From positions 1,984,001 through 2,048,000 of the forward strand of contig CAVZBW010000005.1 of NCBI GenBank assembly GCA_963773635.1: a DNA stretch of 64,000 bases, in the 5' to 3' direction. The notes under the pieces are model-generated. The model searched no databases. It saw nothing but the letters and a program-made list of their open reading frames with translations, and was not told where the DNA came from. Positions 16,464 to 24,058 of this stretch are shown piece by piece. Position numbers and translations under genes: made by a program. Within the stretch, counting starts at the first letter, position 1. Each line of letters starts with the position of its first letter. Source of the stretch: CAVZBW01 sp963773635. GTDB taxonomy: Bacteria > Actinomycetota > Acidimicrobiia > Acidimicrobiales > RAAP-2.

Positions 16464-17761
16464 ATGCTCACACATGGGGAAGACGTGGAAGTACATGCAC
16501 TGAGAAGTAGGGGTTGGACGATCTCGGCGATCGCCCGGCACCTCGGTCGGGACCGAAAGACGATCCGGGCCTACATCAATGGGGAGCGAGTCCCCGGCGT
16601 CCGGGCCCGCTCGGCCCCCGACCCGCTCGAGCCGTTCACCAAGTACCTGGTGGCCGGTTCGTTGACGATCCGCACGTGTGGGCCTCGGCCCTCTATGACG
16701 AGGTGAAACGGCTCGGCTATCCGCTGAGCTACCCGAGCTTCGTCCGCCAGATCCGGCTGGCCGGACTCCGGCCCACTGCGAGGCCTGTGCCGGCGTCAAG
16801 GGACGCGACACCATCGAGATCGACCATCCACCGGGTGAGGAGATCCAGTGGGATTGGTTCGAACGCCGGAACGCTCCATGGGGTGGGACGGCCTACGTGC
16901 TGTTGGGCACGCTGTCGCACTCGGGCAAGGTGCGCGGCGTGCTGGGCGAGAAGATGGACCAGGCCCATCTCATCGAGGCCATCGACGAGGTGCTCCGGCG
17001 CCTGGGCGGGACAGCTCGGGTGTGGCGGACCGATCGCCTGGCCACAGTGATCGTCCCGGGAACGAGCGACGTGCAGGCCTCCTTCGCTCCGGTGGCCAAG
17101 CACTACGGGGCCGTCGTCGAACCCTGTCCGCCGAGGCGTGGCAATCGCAAGGGTGCGGTCGAGTCCTCGGTGCGCTTCGTCTCGGGTCGCTGGTGGCGCA
17201 CCATGAGCGCAGAGAACCCCGAAGACGCCCAACGCTCCCTCGACGTCTTCTGCGCCACCATCGGTGATGACCGCGAGCGCCGAGGACCGAACGGCGAGCG
17301 CACCACCGTCGGTGAGCTGGCCGACACCGAGCCGCTGCTCGCCCTCCCGCCGGCCCCATTTCCGGCCACGACCGAGGTCGAACGAATCGTGGCCGACAAT
17401 GCCAGCGTGGCCTTCTCGGGCAACCGCTACTCGGTGCCGCCCGGGCTGAGCGGGACGACGTTGCTCATCCGGCATCGTTTGTCGTCTCCGACCATCGACG
17501 TGGTGGCTCCCTCGGGAGCGATCCTCGTCACCCACCGCCTCGCTCCGGCTGGTTCGGGCGCCCTGGTGCGCAGCGTCGAGCACCGTGAAGCCCTCGAGGC
17601 CGCCGTGCTGAGCGCCTTCACGACAGCTCGTCCGTGCGACAAGAAGGCCAACCGCCCACCGGGCAAAGAGGCACTCGAAGAAGCAGCCGACTGCTCGGAC
17701 CCATCGGGCGTGAGCCCGTCGTCGACCTGTCCGTCTATGGTGAGATCGCGGAGGGACGATG
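16464..17761 (+). pseudogene. istA: IS21 transposase IstA, three frameshifts
   Basis: The N-terminal HTH (VHALRSRGWTISAIARHLGR, DRKTIRAYINGERVPG) and the catalytic core (DHPPGEEIQWDWFERRN, YVLLGTLSHSGKVRGVL, HYGAVVEPCPPRRGNRKGAV, FSGNRYSVPPGLSG) lie in different frames. Frame changes occur near 16650, near 16785 and near 17690. The final residues LGPIGREPVVDLSVYGEIAE end at the TGA that overlaps the istB start (ATGA at 17759-17762). It is non-functional unless these are sequencing errors. Confidence 0.85.
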
Positions 17762-18547
17762 AGCGACTCCTCCACCTATCAAGAGATCCGGGCGCATCTG
17801 GCCTACCTGCGTCTGGGTGCTGCTGCCGAGGCGCTGCCCGGCGAACTCGACCACGCCCGAGAGCACAAGCTCGGCCATAGCGAGTTCTTGCACCGCCTCC
17901 TCGAGGTCGAGGTGACCGCCACCGAGATCAGGCGACGGGCCGGGCTCGAACGCTTCGCTTGTCTGCCGTCCCCCTGGACACTGGACGACTTCGACTTCTC
18001 CGCCCAGCCGTCGGTGGACAAGAAGCTGATGACCGAGCTCGGCACGCTGCGGTTCCTCGAAGACGCCACCAACGTGCTGTTGATCGGGCCACCCGGCGTC
18101 GGCAAGACCATGCTGGCCGTCGGTCTGGCCCGGGCGTCCATCAACGCCGGCTATCGGACCTACTACACGACGGCCGCCGACCTGGCTGCCCGCTGTCACC
18201 GTGCCGCGCTCGAGGGACGGTGGGCCACCACCATGCGCTTCTTCGCCGGACCCAGACTCTTGGTCATCGACGAGGTGGGTTACCTGCCTCTCCAGAGCGA
18301 AGCGGCTGCCGCCCTGTTCCAGGTGATCACGCAGCGCTATCTGAAGAGCTCCATCGTCATGACGACCAATCTGGGCGTGGGCTCGTGGGGGAAGATCTTC
18401 GACGACCCCATGGTGGCCGCCGCCATGCTCGACCGCCTCTTGCACCGCAGCGTCGTGTTCAACATCGACGGCGAGAGCTACCGGATGCGCTCGCATCGGG
18501 CCCGCACCGAAGGGCTCCGGAAGGGGGTGACCAAGGTCAAGGAGTAA
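17759..18547 (+). CDS. istB: IS21 helper ATPase IstB
   Basis: A 262-residue AAA+ ATPase of full family length. It has Walker A GPPGVGKT (110-117), Walker B LLVIDEVGYLPL, sensor motif IVMTTNLGVGSWGKIFDD, and the C-terminal DRLLHRSVVFNIDGESYRMR typical of IstB. It normally assembles on DNA and recruits IstA. Here it is intact while its partner is broken. It starts within the istA stop by a 4 bp overlap, which is translational coupling. Confidence 0.95.
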   Translation: MSDSSTYQEIRAHLAYLRLGAAAEALPGELDHAREHKLGHSEFLHRLLEVEVTATEIRRRAGLERFACLPSPWTLDDFDFSAQPSVDKKLMTELGTLRFLEDATNVLLIGPPGVGKTMLAVGLARASINAGYRTYYTTAADLAARCHRAALEGRWATTMRFFAGPRLLVIDEVGYLPLQSEAAAALFQVITQRYLKSSIVMTTNLGVGSWGKIFDDPMVAAAMLDRLLHRSVVFNIDGESYRMRSHRARTEGLRKGVTKVKE

Positions 18548-18615
18548 TCTCGATCCAAACAACTCACCGGTCCGTCAACTGGGGAATTTCGTTGATCGCC
18601 CCTGGGGAGTTTCGG

Positions 18616-18988
18616 AAATCGGCGGCAACACCCTGCATGCACAGCCACACCCCTCGTACCGCCCCGCCTCGGTGACCATCAGGACGTGCTCGCCGGTACG
18701 CGAATCACGTGGGGATGGCGTCAGGATGATCTCGGCCGGTGGGATCTCTCATCCTGCTCTGGTGGGTGATCCATGCTGCGGCCACGTGACCGCGTAGGAC
18801 GACGAAGAAGCGCGCGCCCAGCGGGGGCGGAACCCTCGAGATTCACCACCAGTGCCACTCGGTCGGCGAGGTGGCGGGACCGATATCCTTCAACCCGAGC
18901 GGGAAGTTGCATCGCAACCGGCCCTGGCGCCATAAGCCGTCCACTTGACCGACACTCGTAGCGTGGTCAAGCACAGCAACCGAGGGAG
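18616..18988. other. Intergenic stretch, no supportable gene
   Basis: About 370 bp between IS21 and the radical SAM gene. Open frames here have no recognisable motif. Confidence 0.4.
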
Positions 18989-20368
18989 TCAGGGTGAGAC
19001 AAGCGGTGCCAACTGCGCCTGGGTGGGCTCACTGCAACAGAACCAGGGTTCGGTGAGGCGAGCCCGCTCTCCGACTGGCCCTCGTGAGATGGCTCCCGGG
19101 GGCGGGGCGGCCCGGGAGGCCCTCGCCCGGGCACGGATGAGGGCGTCAATCGCCCCAAAAGTGTCTGCCACACATTGTTCAACGCGCCGTTCGACCAGCG
19201 CTACCAGCTCCTCTTGCAGTTGGTCGACTGCGGGATCGGGATGCCACCACGTCCAACCCAGCCGGTCCTGGTCGTACGGACCGAGGTGGGGGGTCATGGC
19301 GGGCCGCCCGAGCAGCAGCGAGCCTTCGGGCACCAACAAGCGCACCGTGTACTGCACCGGGTCTACGTTTTGTACGAGGTCGTGGGCCACCACGAAGTCA
19401 AGAAGATCGACCAAGTCCTTCGTTGTGGTCCAAGGCGTAAACGGTAGCCATGATGGTCGCACCTCGATGCCGTGGTTGCGGAGGAGCACCACCGCTTCCG
19501 AAGCGTTGGCAACGCTATGACCCTTGTCGAGGTGTTCGAGGATCGTGTTGTTCACCGACTCGAACGCAGAAACGACGAACGTGCAACCGGCCTCGCCGAA
19601 CTCGGGCCACACGTCTGGATGGCGCAAAATGTGCTCTACCTTGGTCGTGCAGTCGAAGGTGAGACTCGGGTGGTGCTGATGGATGGCCGCTACGACCCGA
19701 CGAGAGTGCAACGGGGTATTGAGGAAGTCAGGATCGGCGAACGTCAAGTGACGGGCGCCAGCCGCGACTAGCTGATCGACGTCAGCCACTACGGCGGCCT
19801 CGTCGATGGCACGCACCCGGCCGTTGTACACGACCGGCACGGGGCAGTGTCGGCATCGGTGCGAGCAGCCCCGGGTGGCCTCGACCGACCCAACCAGTCG
19901 CTCCTCGCCGTCGACCGCTAACCGAGTGTACCGATCGAGGGGCGGCAACAGGTGACGAGCTGGGACTCGCCCCTTGAGGCGCGTCAGCTGGACGGCGGGG
20001 CCGGGGTCCCGACCGCTCGCCCAGGCCACTAGCCCCGGTTCGTACTCTCCAGCAATCACGTTATCGCCGGCCGACTTGACCGTGAGCTCCCGGCTCACGG
20101 GCGCGTACAGTCCATAGAAGCTCATTGGAAGCTCGGGGCGTCGGACCCGGATGGTCTCGGCGAGACGTAACGCCAAGCGCATGGCGGTATGCATCGGCAC
20201 CGAGAAGGCAACCCGGTCGGCCCAGTCGACCGTCCCCGCATCAAGCGGGTCAACGGCGACGTCAACACAGCGGACGTCGTGGCCGGCTGCCAGCAACGCC
20301 GCGGCGGGCATGGCCAACTGCAGCGGCTGGTGTCCCAACTCGTAGGTCGAGATCAGCAGCACCCGCAT
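18989..20368 (-). CDS. CUAEP/CCAEP-tail-type radical SAM protein (Cys form)
   Basis: About 459 residues. The N-terminal B12-binding-like domain begins RVLLISTYELGHQPLQLAMP. The radical SAM core carries RGCSHRCRHCPVP, giving C-x3-C-x2-C at about residues 168, 172 and 175. The C-terminus ends EPWFCCSEPTQAQLAPL, the conserved CC(U)-x-EP tail of a radical SAM (seleno)protein family. Here both positions are ordinary Cys codons (TGT TGC), so no selenocysteine is needed. The ATG at 20368 is chosen over a GTG at 20374. It lies 21 bp downstream of the ATP-grasp gene, suggesting one operon. The substrate is unknown. Confidence 0.8.
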   Translation of the reverse strand: MRVLLISTYELGHQPLQLAMPAAALLAAGHDVRCVDVAVDPLDAGTVDWADRVAFSVPMHTAMRLALRLAETIRVRRPELPMSFYGLYAPVSRELTVKSAGDNVIAGEYEPGLVAWASGRDPGPAVQLTRLKGRVPARHLLPPLDRYTRLAVDGEERLVGSVEATRGCSHRCRHCPVPVVYNGRVRAIDEAAVVADVDQLVAAGARHLTFADPDFLNTPLHSRRVVAAIHQHHPSLTFDCTTKVEHILRHPDVWPEFGEAGCTFVVSAFESVNNTILEHLDKGHSVANASEAVVLLRNHGIEVRPSWLPFTPWTTTKDLVDLLDFVVAHDLVQNVDPVQYTVRLLVPEGSLLLGRPAMTPHLGPYDQDRLGWTWWHPDPAVDQLQEELVALVERRVEQCVADTFGAIDALIRARARASRAAPPPGAISRGPVGERARLTEPWFCCSEPTQAQLAPLVSP

Positions 20369-20389
20369 GAGCACGAGCCTACTGGGGAG

Positions 20390-21619
20390 TCAGCGCTCTT
20401 CTAAGGTGGCGCAGCGGAGACGAACGTCGAGACACGCTTCTGCTCGGCGCAGAGCATCTTCGACCATCTCCACCGTCGGTCCACGCGCAAACATGAACCC
20501 CAGGTAACGATGGCCCTCAGGGAGCGGGGTCAACCGCCGTCCGGGTGCCACGCTGATCTCGACACCGACCACACCGTCGACCGCGAGGGCCCGCTCCCGG
20601 CCAGAGACGTTGTCGAGCACCCCGGCCGCTCGGATCGGGAGCATCATCACCCCCGACGCAGCGGATTCGCGGGCCAGACCCTCGAGGCCAAGCCCGAGGG
20701 CGTGACGGACGATGACTTCTTCGAGGCTCACCCCAGCCCCAAACCGCAAGGCCCGGGCGCACAGGCCGCCGATGGAGCGAGCAGCAAGCTCCAGAATGGT
20801 GACCTTCCCTGCTGCGCCAATGCGCAGCTCGATGTGCACAGGGCCTTCCCGGAGCCCCAGGGCCGCGGCCGCTTCGGCCGAGGTGGTCTCGATGGCGGTG
20901 AGTATCCGAGGGGGCTGCCGGGACGGCGTGACGTAGATGGTCTCCTCGAAGAAGGGGCCGTCCAAGGGATCGGGCTTGTCGAATATGGCCAGCACTTCCA
21001 ACCGGCCTTCCCGAAGCAAACCCTCCACCGCCACTTCGACGCCGCGGACGAAGCTCTCCACGAGCAGGGGCTCGGGACTATCCCCCAAGATGGCACGAAT
21101 GCGGACCGCGGCCGCCTCGGCCCCGGTCGCGTCATCGACCCGGATGACCCCCTGGCTGGCTGACCGTGAGACGGGCTTGATCACGCACGGATACCCGAGC
21201 CGGGTCGCCGCCGAGACGACGTCTGCGTCACGAGCAACGACTTGATAAGCGGGCTGGGGAAGCGCGGCAGCGGCCAGGCAATCCCGCATGCGAGCCTTAT
21301 CCTTGGTGGTGGCGACCGCTTCGGTCGGATGGTGGCGCAGCCCCAGGCGCTCCGACGATGCAGCCGCGGCCGCCAACCCCAGGTCGTCGACGGCCAGGAC
21401 CGCGTCGAGCGGTGTCCTCCGATGGAGGGCCACGATGGCCTCGACGGCGGCGTCGGCTGCATCCAGGGGCACCACCACGGCCCGGTCGCCCATGACGCCG
21501 GCCAGGGCCTGAGGGTGCTCAGAGCCCACCACGACGTCGACACCGAGACGAGCCGCCGCGGCCAGGAAGTCCGCAGCTCGGTACGTCCCGGTGGGCAGCA
21601 GTAGGAGGATCCGGGACAC
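20390..21619 (-). CDS. ATP-grasp domain ligase
   Basis: About 409 residues. After an N-terminal Rossmann-like lobe (RILLLLPTGTYRAADFLAAA), the ATP-grasp fold is visible: TTKDKARMRDCLAAAALPQP, YPCVIKPVSRSASQGVIRV (nucleotide loop), LLVESFVRGVEVAVEGLL, and the Mg-binding EGPVHIELRIGAAGKVTILE then AARSIGG. It resembles carbamoyl-phosphate-synthase-like/biotin-carboxylase-type peptide ligases. A GTG at 21619 fits the start of the fold; an upstream start would overlap the divergent NfuA-like gene. It is probably co-transcribed with the radical SAM gene; the ligase may join a carboxylate to an amine in the same pathway (inference). Confidence 0.8.
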   Translation of the reverse strand: MSRILLLLPTGTYRAADFLAAAARLGVDVVVGSEHPQALAGVMGDRAVVVPLDAADAAVEAIVALHRRTPLDAVLAVDDLGLAAAAASSERLGLRHHPTEAVATTKDKARMRDCLAAAALPQPAYQVVARDADVVSAATRLGYPCVIKPVSRSASQGVIRVDDATGAEAAAVRIRAILGDSPEPLLVESFVRGVEVAVEGLLREGRLEVLAIFDKPDPLDGPFFEETIYVTPSRQPPRILTAIETTSAEAAAALGLREGPVHIELRIGAAGKVTILELAARSIGGLCARALRFGAGVSLEEVIVRHALGLGLEGLARESAASGVMMLPIRAAGVLDNVSGRERALAVDGVVGVEISVAPGRRLTPLPEGHRYLGFMFARGPTVEMVEDALRRAEACLDVRLRCATLEER

Positions 21620-21664
21620 CGCCTTAGGATGGTACCGACCAACCAAGGCTGAGACGAAGGCACC

Positions 21665-22309
21665 ATGAGCGATATCGACTCCCACGGCGTGCCGATCCTC
21701 CGAGTCACCGACGCCGCCTTAGAAGTGGTGCTGGAGGCCCGCGTCAGCGAGGATGCCGAAGCTGCGTCACTCGCGCTGTGGGTCGAGATCAGCGGGTCGA
21801 GCGGGGACGCCTTTTCGTACGACATGTACTTCCAGGCGGCCGCCGACGCCCGACCCGAGGATTGGTTGGACGAGCGTGGGGGAATGACGCTCGTGGTCCC
21901 GAGCGACAGCGTCGACCAGATGCGAGGGGCGGTCCTCGACGTCGGCCAGGGCGGGCTGGTTATGGAGAACCCCAACCGTCCTTGGGCCCAGGCTGCCAGC
22001 CCGGCGATGGCGGGTCCGCCGGCCGACCTCAGTGGCGACGTGGCCCAGCGGGTCCTCCAGGTCCTCGAACGGCAGATCAACCCGAGCATTGCAGCCCACG
22101 GCGGGCGCGCCGACCTGGTGGCGGTGGAGGAGGGCTCGGCCTACCTCCGCTTGAGCGGGGGCTGCGCGGGCTGCGGGATGGCGACGGTGACCTTGAGCCA
22201 GGGGATCGAGGTGGCCATCTGTGAATCGGTCCGGGAGATCGCTCGAGTGATCGACGTGACCGACCACGCGGCGGGAACCAACCCGTACTACGAGGCGGCC
22301 AAGAAGTAA
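21665..22309 (+). CDS. nfuA: NfuA-like Fe-S cluster carrier (HesB-like + NifU domains)
   Basis: A 214-residue protein. Residues 10-105 form a degenerate A-type/HesB-like domain lacking its cysteines (ILRVTDAALEVVLEARVSED, LVVPSDSVDQMRGAVLD, GLVMENPNRPW). Residues 122-200 are a NifU C-terminal domain (VLQVLERQINPSIAAHGGRA) with the cluster-binding C167-x2-C170 in SGGCAGCGMATVTL. This is the NfuA architecture, which delivers 4Fe-4S clusters to apoproteins. It is divergent from the ATP-grasp/radical SAM pair (45 bp between starts), a sensible neighbour for a radical SAM enzyme. GAAGG precedes the ATG. Confidence 0.88.
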   Translation: MSDIDSHGVPILRVTDAALEVVLEARVSEDAEAASLALWVEISGSSGDAFSYDMYFQAAADARPEDWLDERGGMTLVVPSDSVDQMRGAVLDVGQGGLVMENPNRPWAQAASPAMAGPPADLSGDVAQRVLQVLERQINPSIAAHGGRADLVAVEEGSAYLRLSGGCAGCGMATVTLSQGIEVAICESVREIARVIDVTDHAAGTNPYYEAAKK

Positions 22310-22315
22310 GTCCTC

Positions 22316-22543
22316 TGCGCCGACGAAACGGCGAACATCCTCTGTCGCGTACGACGCCACCGTGGCATCGGTGATAGCGGTTGCTTCGATCCGATTGACC
22401 ACGGCCTCAAGGCGGTTGGCGGGAAAGGCGCACGTCATCTCTGCGTTCGGCATGCCGGTACGCGTGCGGCTCAGCATGCAGCCCACGCTCACCGCCACCT
22501 CCCCCTGTTCTTTGGCCATCGCCACGATGTGGCACTGGGGCTT
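22316..22543 (-). pseudogene. DUF169-like gene fragment
   Basis: The minus strand reads KPQCHIVAMAKEQGEVAVSV, GMPNAEMTCAFPANRLEAVV and ITDATVASYATEDVRRFVG, resembling the C-terminal part of DUF169 proteins (GxVAVSxGC...TG..xxEMxxALP..RL). There is no start codon with a ribosome site, the N-terminal two thirds are missing, and no stop occurs at the expected place; the frame runs on opposite nfuA. It is called a remnant. Confidence 0.4.
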
Positions 22544-22680
22544 GCCTTCGATGCGCAGGCGGGCAGGGCGTCGGTGAGCACCATGAGATTTGCCGTTGAT
22601 GCGGATCAGAACCACGTCCGGTGGCGTCAGATGGTGCTGTGCTCGTCTTACCCCACTTGCGTGGACTTGACCCGAAGGTG

Positions 22681-23055
22681 ATGACGAGAGATAGCGTGAC
22701 GGCCGGATTGATGACGGAGTGGAAGATGCGGCTTGGGCGATTCATATCGAGTGCGAGATTGGGGCACCTTCGAGTTCGCCGTGCCCGTTATCCCCACTAC
22801 CGGGGTGCGGTAGCCGTAGGCACCCTCATGGGCTGTGTGATCACCATCGCCGCTCTGTTTGTTGCCGCTGCTGGCGCTGTCCCGGCACCCTCCACGGGCC
22901 TGCCGACCAACGGCAACCCTGCCCCCAATCAGGCCACCATCGTGCAGCTTGAGATCGCGTTGCAGAAGTTGTCCAACACTCTTCAGCTTGATTCGTCGAT
23001 CACAAGAGCCATCTTGGACACTCAAGAGAACATCATCAACAACGTCAGTTCGTAG
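22681..23055 (+). CDS. Small predicted membrane-anchored or secreted protein
   Basis: About 124 residues from the ATG at 22681 (22711 is an alternative). A basic stretch (RRARYPHYRGA) precedes one hydrophobic segment VAVGTLMGCVITIAALFVAA, then a PAPSTGLPTNGNPAPNQA linker and an amphipathic C-terminal helix ending TQENIINNVSS. No family is recognised. It could be an exported peptide; the coding call rests on the membrane segment and composition only. Confidence 0.4.
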   Translation: MTRDSVTAGLMTEWKMRLGRFISSARLGHLRVRRARYPHYRGAVAVGTLMGCVITIAALFVAAAGAVPAPSTGLPTNGNPAPNQATIVQLEIALQKLSNTLQLDSSITRAILDTQENIINNVSS

Positions 23056-23162
23056 CATTACGACTGATCCCACCGGGATCCCGAGTCCCGCCCCGTCCAT
23101 CGACGTGATGTCCGCCCGGTCGGACACGTAGCAACTTGGCAGCAACCTGCGGCGAAAGAGAC

Positions 23163-23200
23163 TTGGGGGTAGAGACCAAAGAACCCTCTACGACCCCCAA
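23163..23200. terminator. Strong stem-loop
   Basis: TTGGGGGTAGAG (23163-23174) pairs with CTCTA (23186-23190) and CCCCCAA (23194-23200) with a 3 nt bulge, followed by an A-rich stretch on the + strand. It lies about 110 bp after the small membrane gene. It may act as a terminator in either direction. Confidence 0.45.
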
Positions 23201-23259
23201 AAAGCCCAGCCAGAGGGCAAGGCAATAGCTCCTGCCCCCGGGCCGGCGTTAATGACATA

Positions 23260-23320
23260 GGGCCGCTTCTAATGCCAAGGTGCCGGGTCCGAGGCCCGGG
23301 CGCCCACCAGCTAAGAGCCG
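23260..23320 (+). repeat. Degenerate, internally deleted copy of tRNA-Lys (candidate distal attachment site)
   Basis: GGGCCGCT (23260-23267) equals the first 8 nt of the tRNA at 5985. After a deletion of about 25 nt, TAATGCCAAGGTGCCGGGT (23270-23288) and CGAGGCCCGGGCGCCCACCA (to 23309) follow the tRNA's anticodon-T-arm-acceptor 3' half, with a few substitutions and one missing base. Similarity continues past the CCA (GCTAAGAGC against GCTAGAGAGC). It cannot fold as a functional tRNA. It is in direct orientation 17.3 kb from the intact gene. Confidence 0.75.
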
Positions 23321-23629
23321 GTTCTTGTCGCTTCCGCCGGGCGGAGATCCCATCCTCATCGGATCCTCATGGGGCCAAAGAGCGACTTGCGGGGCCCGCC
23401 ACGTTTCCCTTCATGCCTCGCTGCTATCTGATTCGCGACGGCGGATGGGGTCGCTCAACGCCAGACCGTCTCCAGCAGCCGTTGATCACATCGAGGCCGG
23501 GGAACGGCGAGCAACTTTCTTGAAAAAGGTGTCATCCGTCCCAAGAACGGCGCCGTAGACCGTTTGGCGATGAGGAGGCGGGCGCTTCTGCGGCGCCCTC
23601 AAATGCCTGGACCCGAAGGGAGTGCCAGC

Positions 23630-24010
23630 ATGAAGAGGAAAGCCAACCAACAGCACCCCGACCAGGTGGCGTCGGACGCCGGACCTGTGGAGGCCTCGCA
23701 CTCGATCAGCGGGACCGACGGCTTGAACCGGCGGTCCTTCCTCAAGCGGGGCGGCATGGCCGCCGCGGCGGCCGGGCTCATCGCCATGCCCGGAAGTACC
23801 GCCATCCTGGGAGCATTCGAGTCTGACGCGCCGACGGTGGACTCCGGGGGCGGCGAGGTCACCGATGCGGAGATCGGGAGCATGTCCGATGCTTTGGTGG
23901 CCCACGTCAAGAACCTCTCCACCGGCGAGATCAGCATCTACTCGGGCACTCGGGAGGTCGTGCTCCGCAACCCGGGGCTGGCAACGCAACTGTTCCGAGC
24001 AAGCCGATGA
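23630..24010 (+). CDS. Small Tat-exported protein
   Basis: A 126-residue protein with a Tat signal: NRRSFLKRGGMAAAAAGLIA at about residues 34-53, ahead of AMPGSTA. The mature part is about 70 residues (EVTDAEIGSMSDALVAHVKN, STGEISIYSGTREVVLRNPG). GAAGGGAG lies 6 nt before the ATG. It is followed after 48 bp by a DUF4331 gene with no signal peptide of its own. I do not recognise the family; the pairing suggests a Tat carrier partner (inference). Confidence 0.7.
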   Translation: MKRKANQQHPDQVASDAGPVEASHSISGTDGLNRRSFLKRGGMAAAAAGLIAMPGSTAILGAFESDAPTVDSGGGEVTDAEIGSMSDALVAHVKNLSTGEISIYSGTREVVLRNPGLATQLFRASR

Positions 24011-24058
24011 TGCGCCACGTCCTTCCGCCAGCACACCGAATCCCTAGCGAGGAGACCC

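Larger units (their letters stand above)
16327..18615 (+). mobile_element. IS21-family insertion sequence
   Basis: The left end contains spaced repeats CTCCCCACCCTCGATCA and GAAATTCCCCA (about 16332-16370). The right end, read in reverse complement, gives CTCCCCAGGGGCGATCA and GAAATTCCCCA (about 18570-18615). These multiple terminal repeats, an istA/istB pair and the ATGA overlap define IS21. The exact outer bases and target duplication could not be fixed by eye. Confidence 0.8.

Noticed and set aside
18989..19060. Selenocysteine in the CC-x-EP tail of the radical SAM protein
   Set aside because: Both positions are read by TGT and TGC; there is no in-frame TGA, so this is the Cys form.
23260..23320. 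A second functional tRNA-Lys
   Set aside because: About 25 nt including the D arm and part of the anticodon arm are missing, and several pairing positions are mutated.
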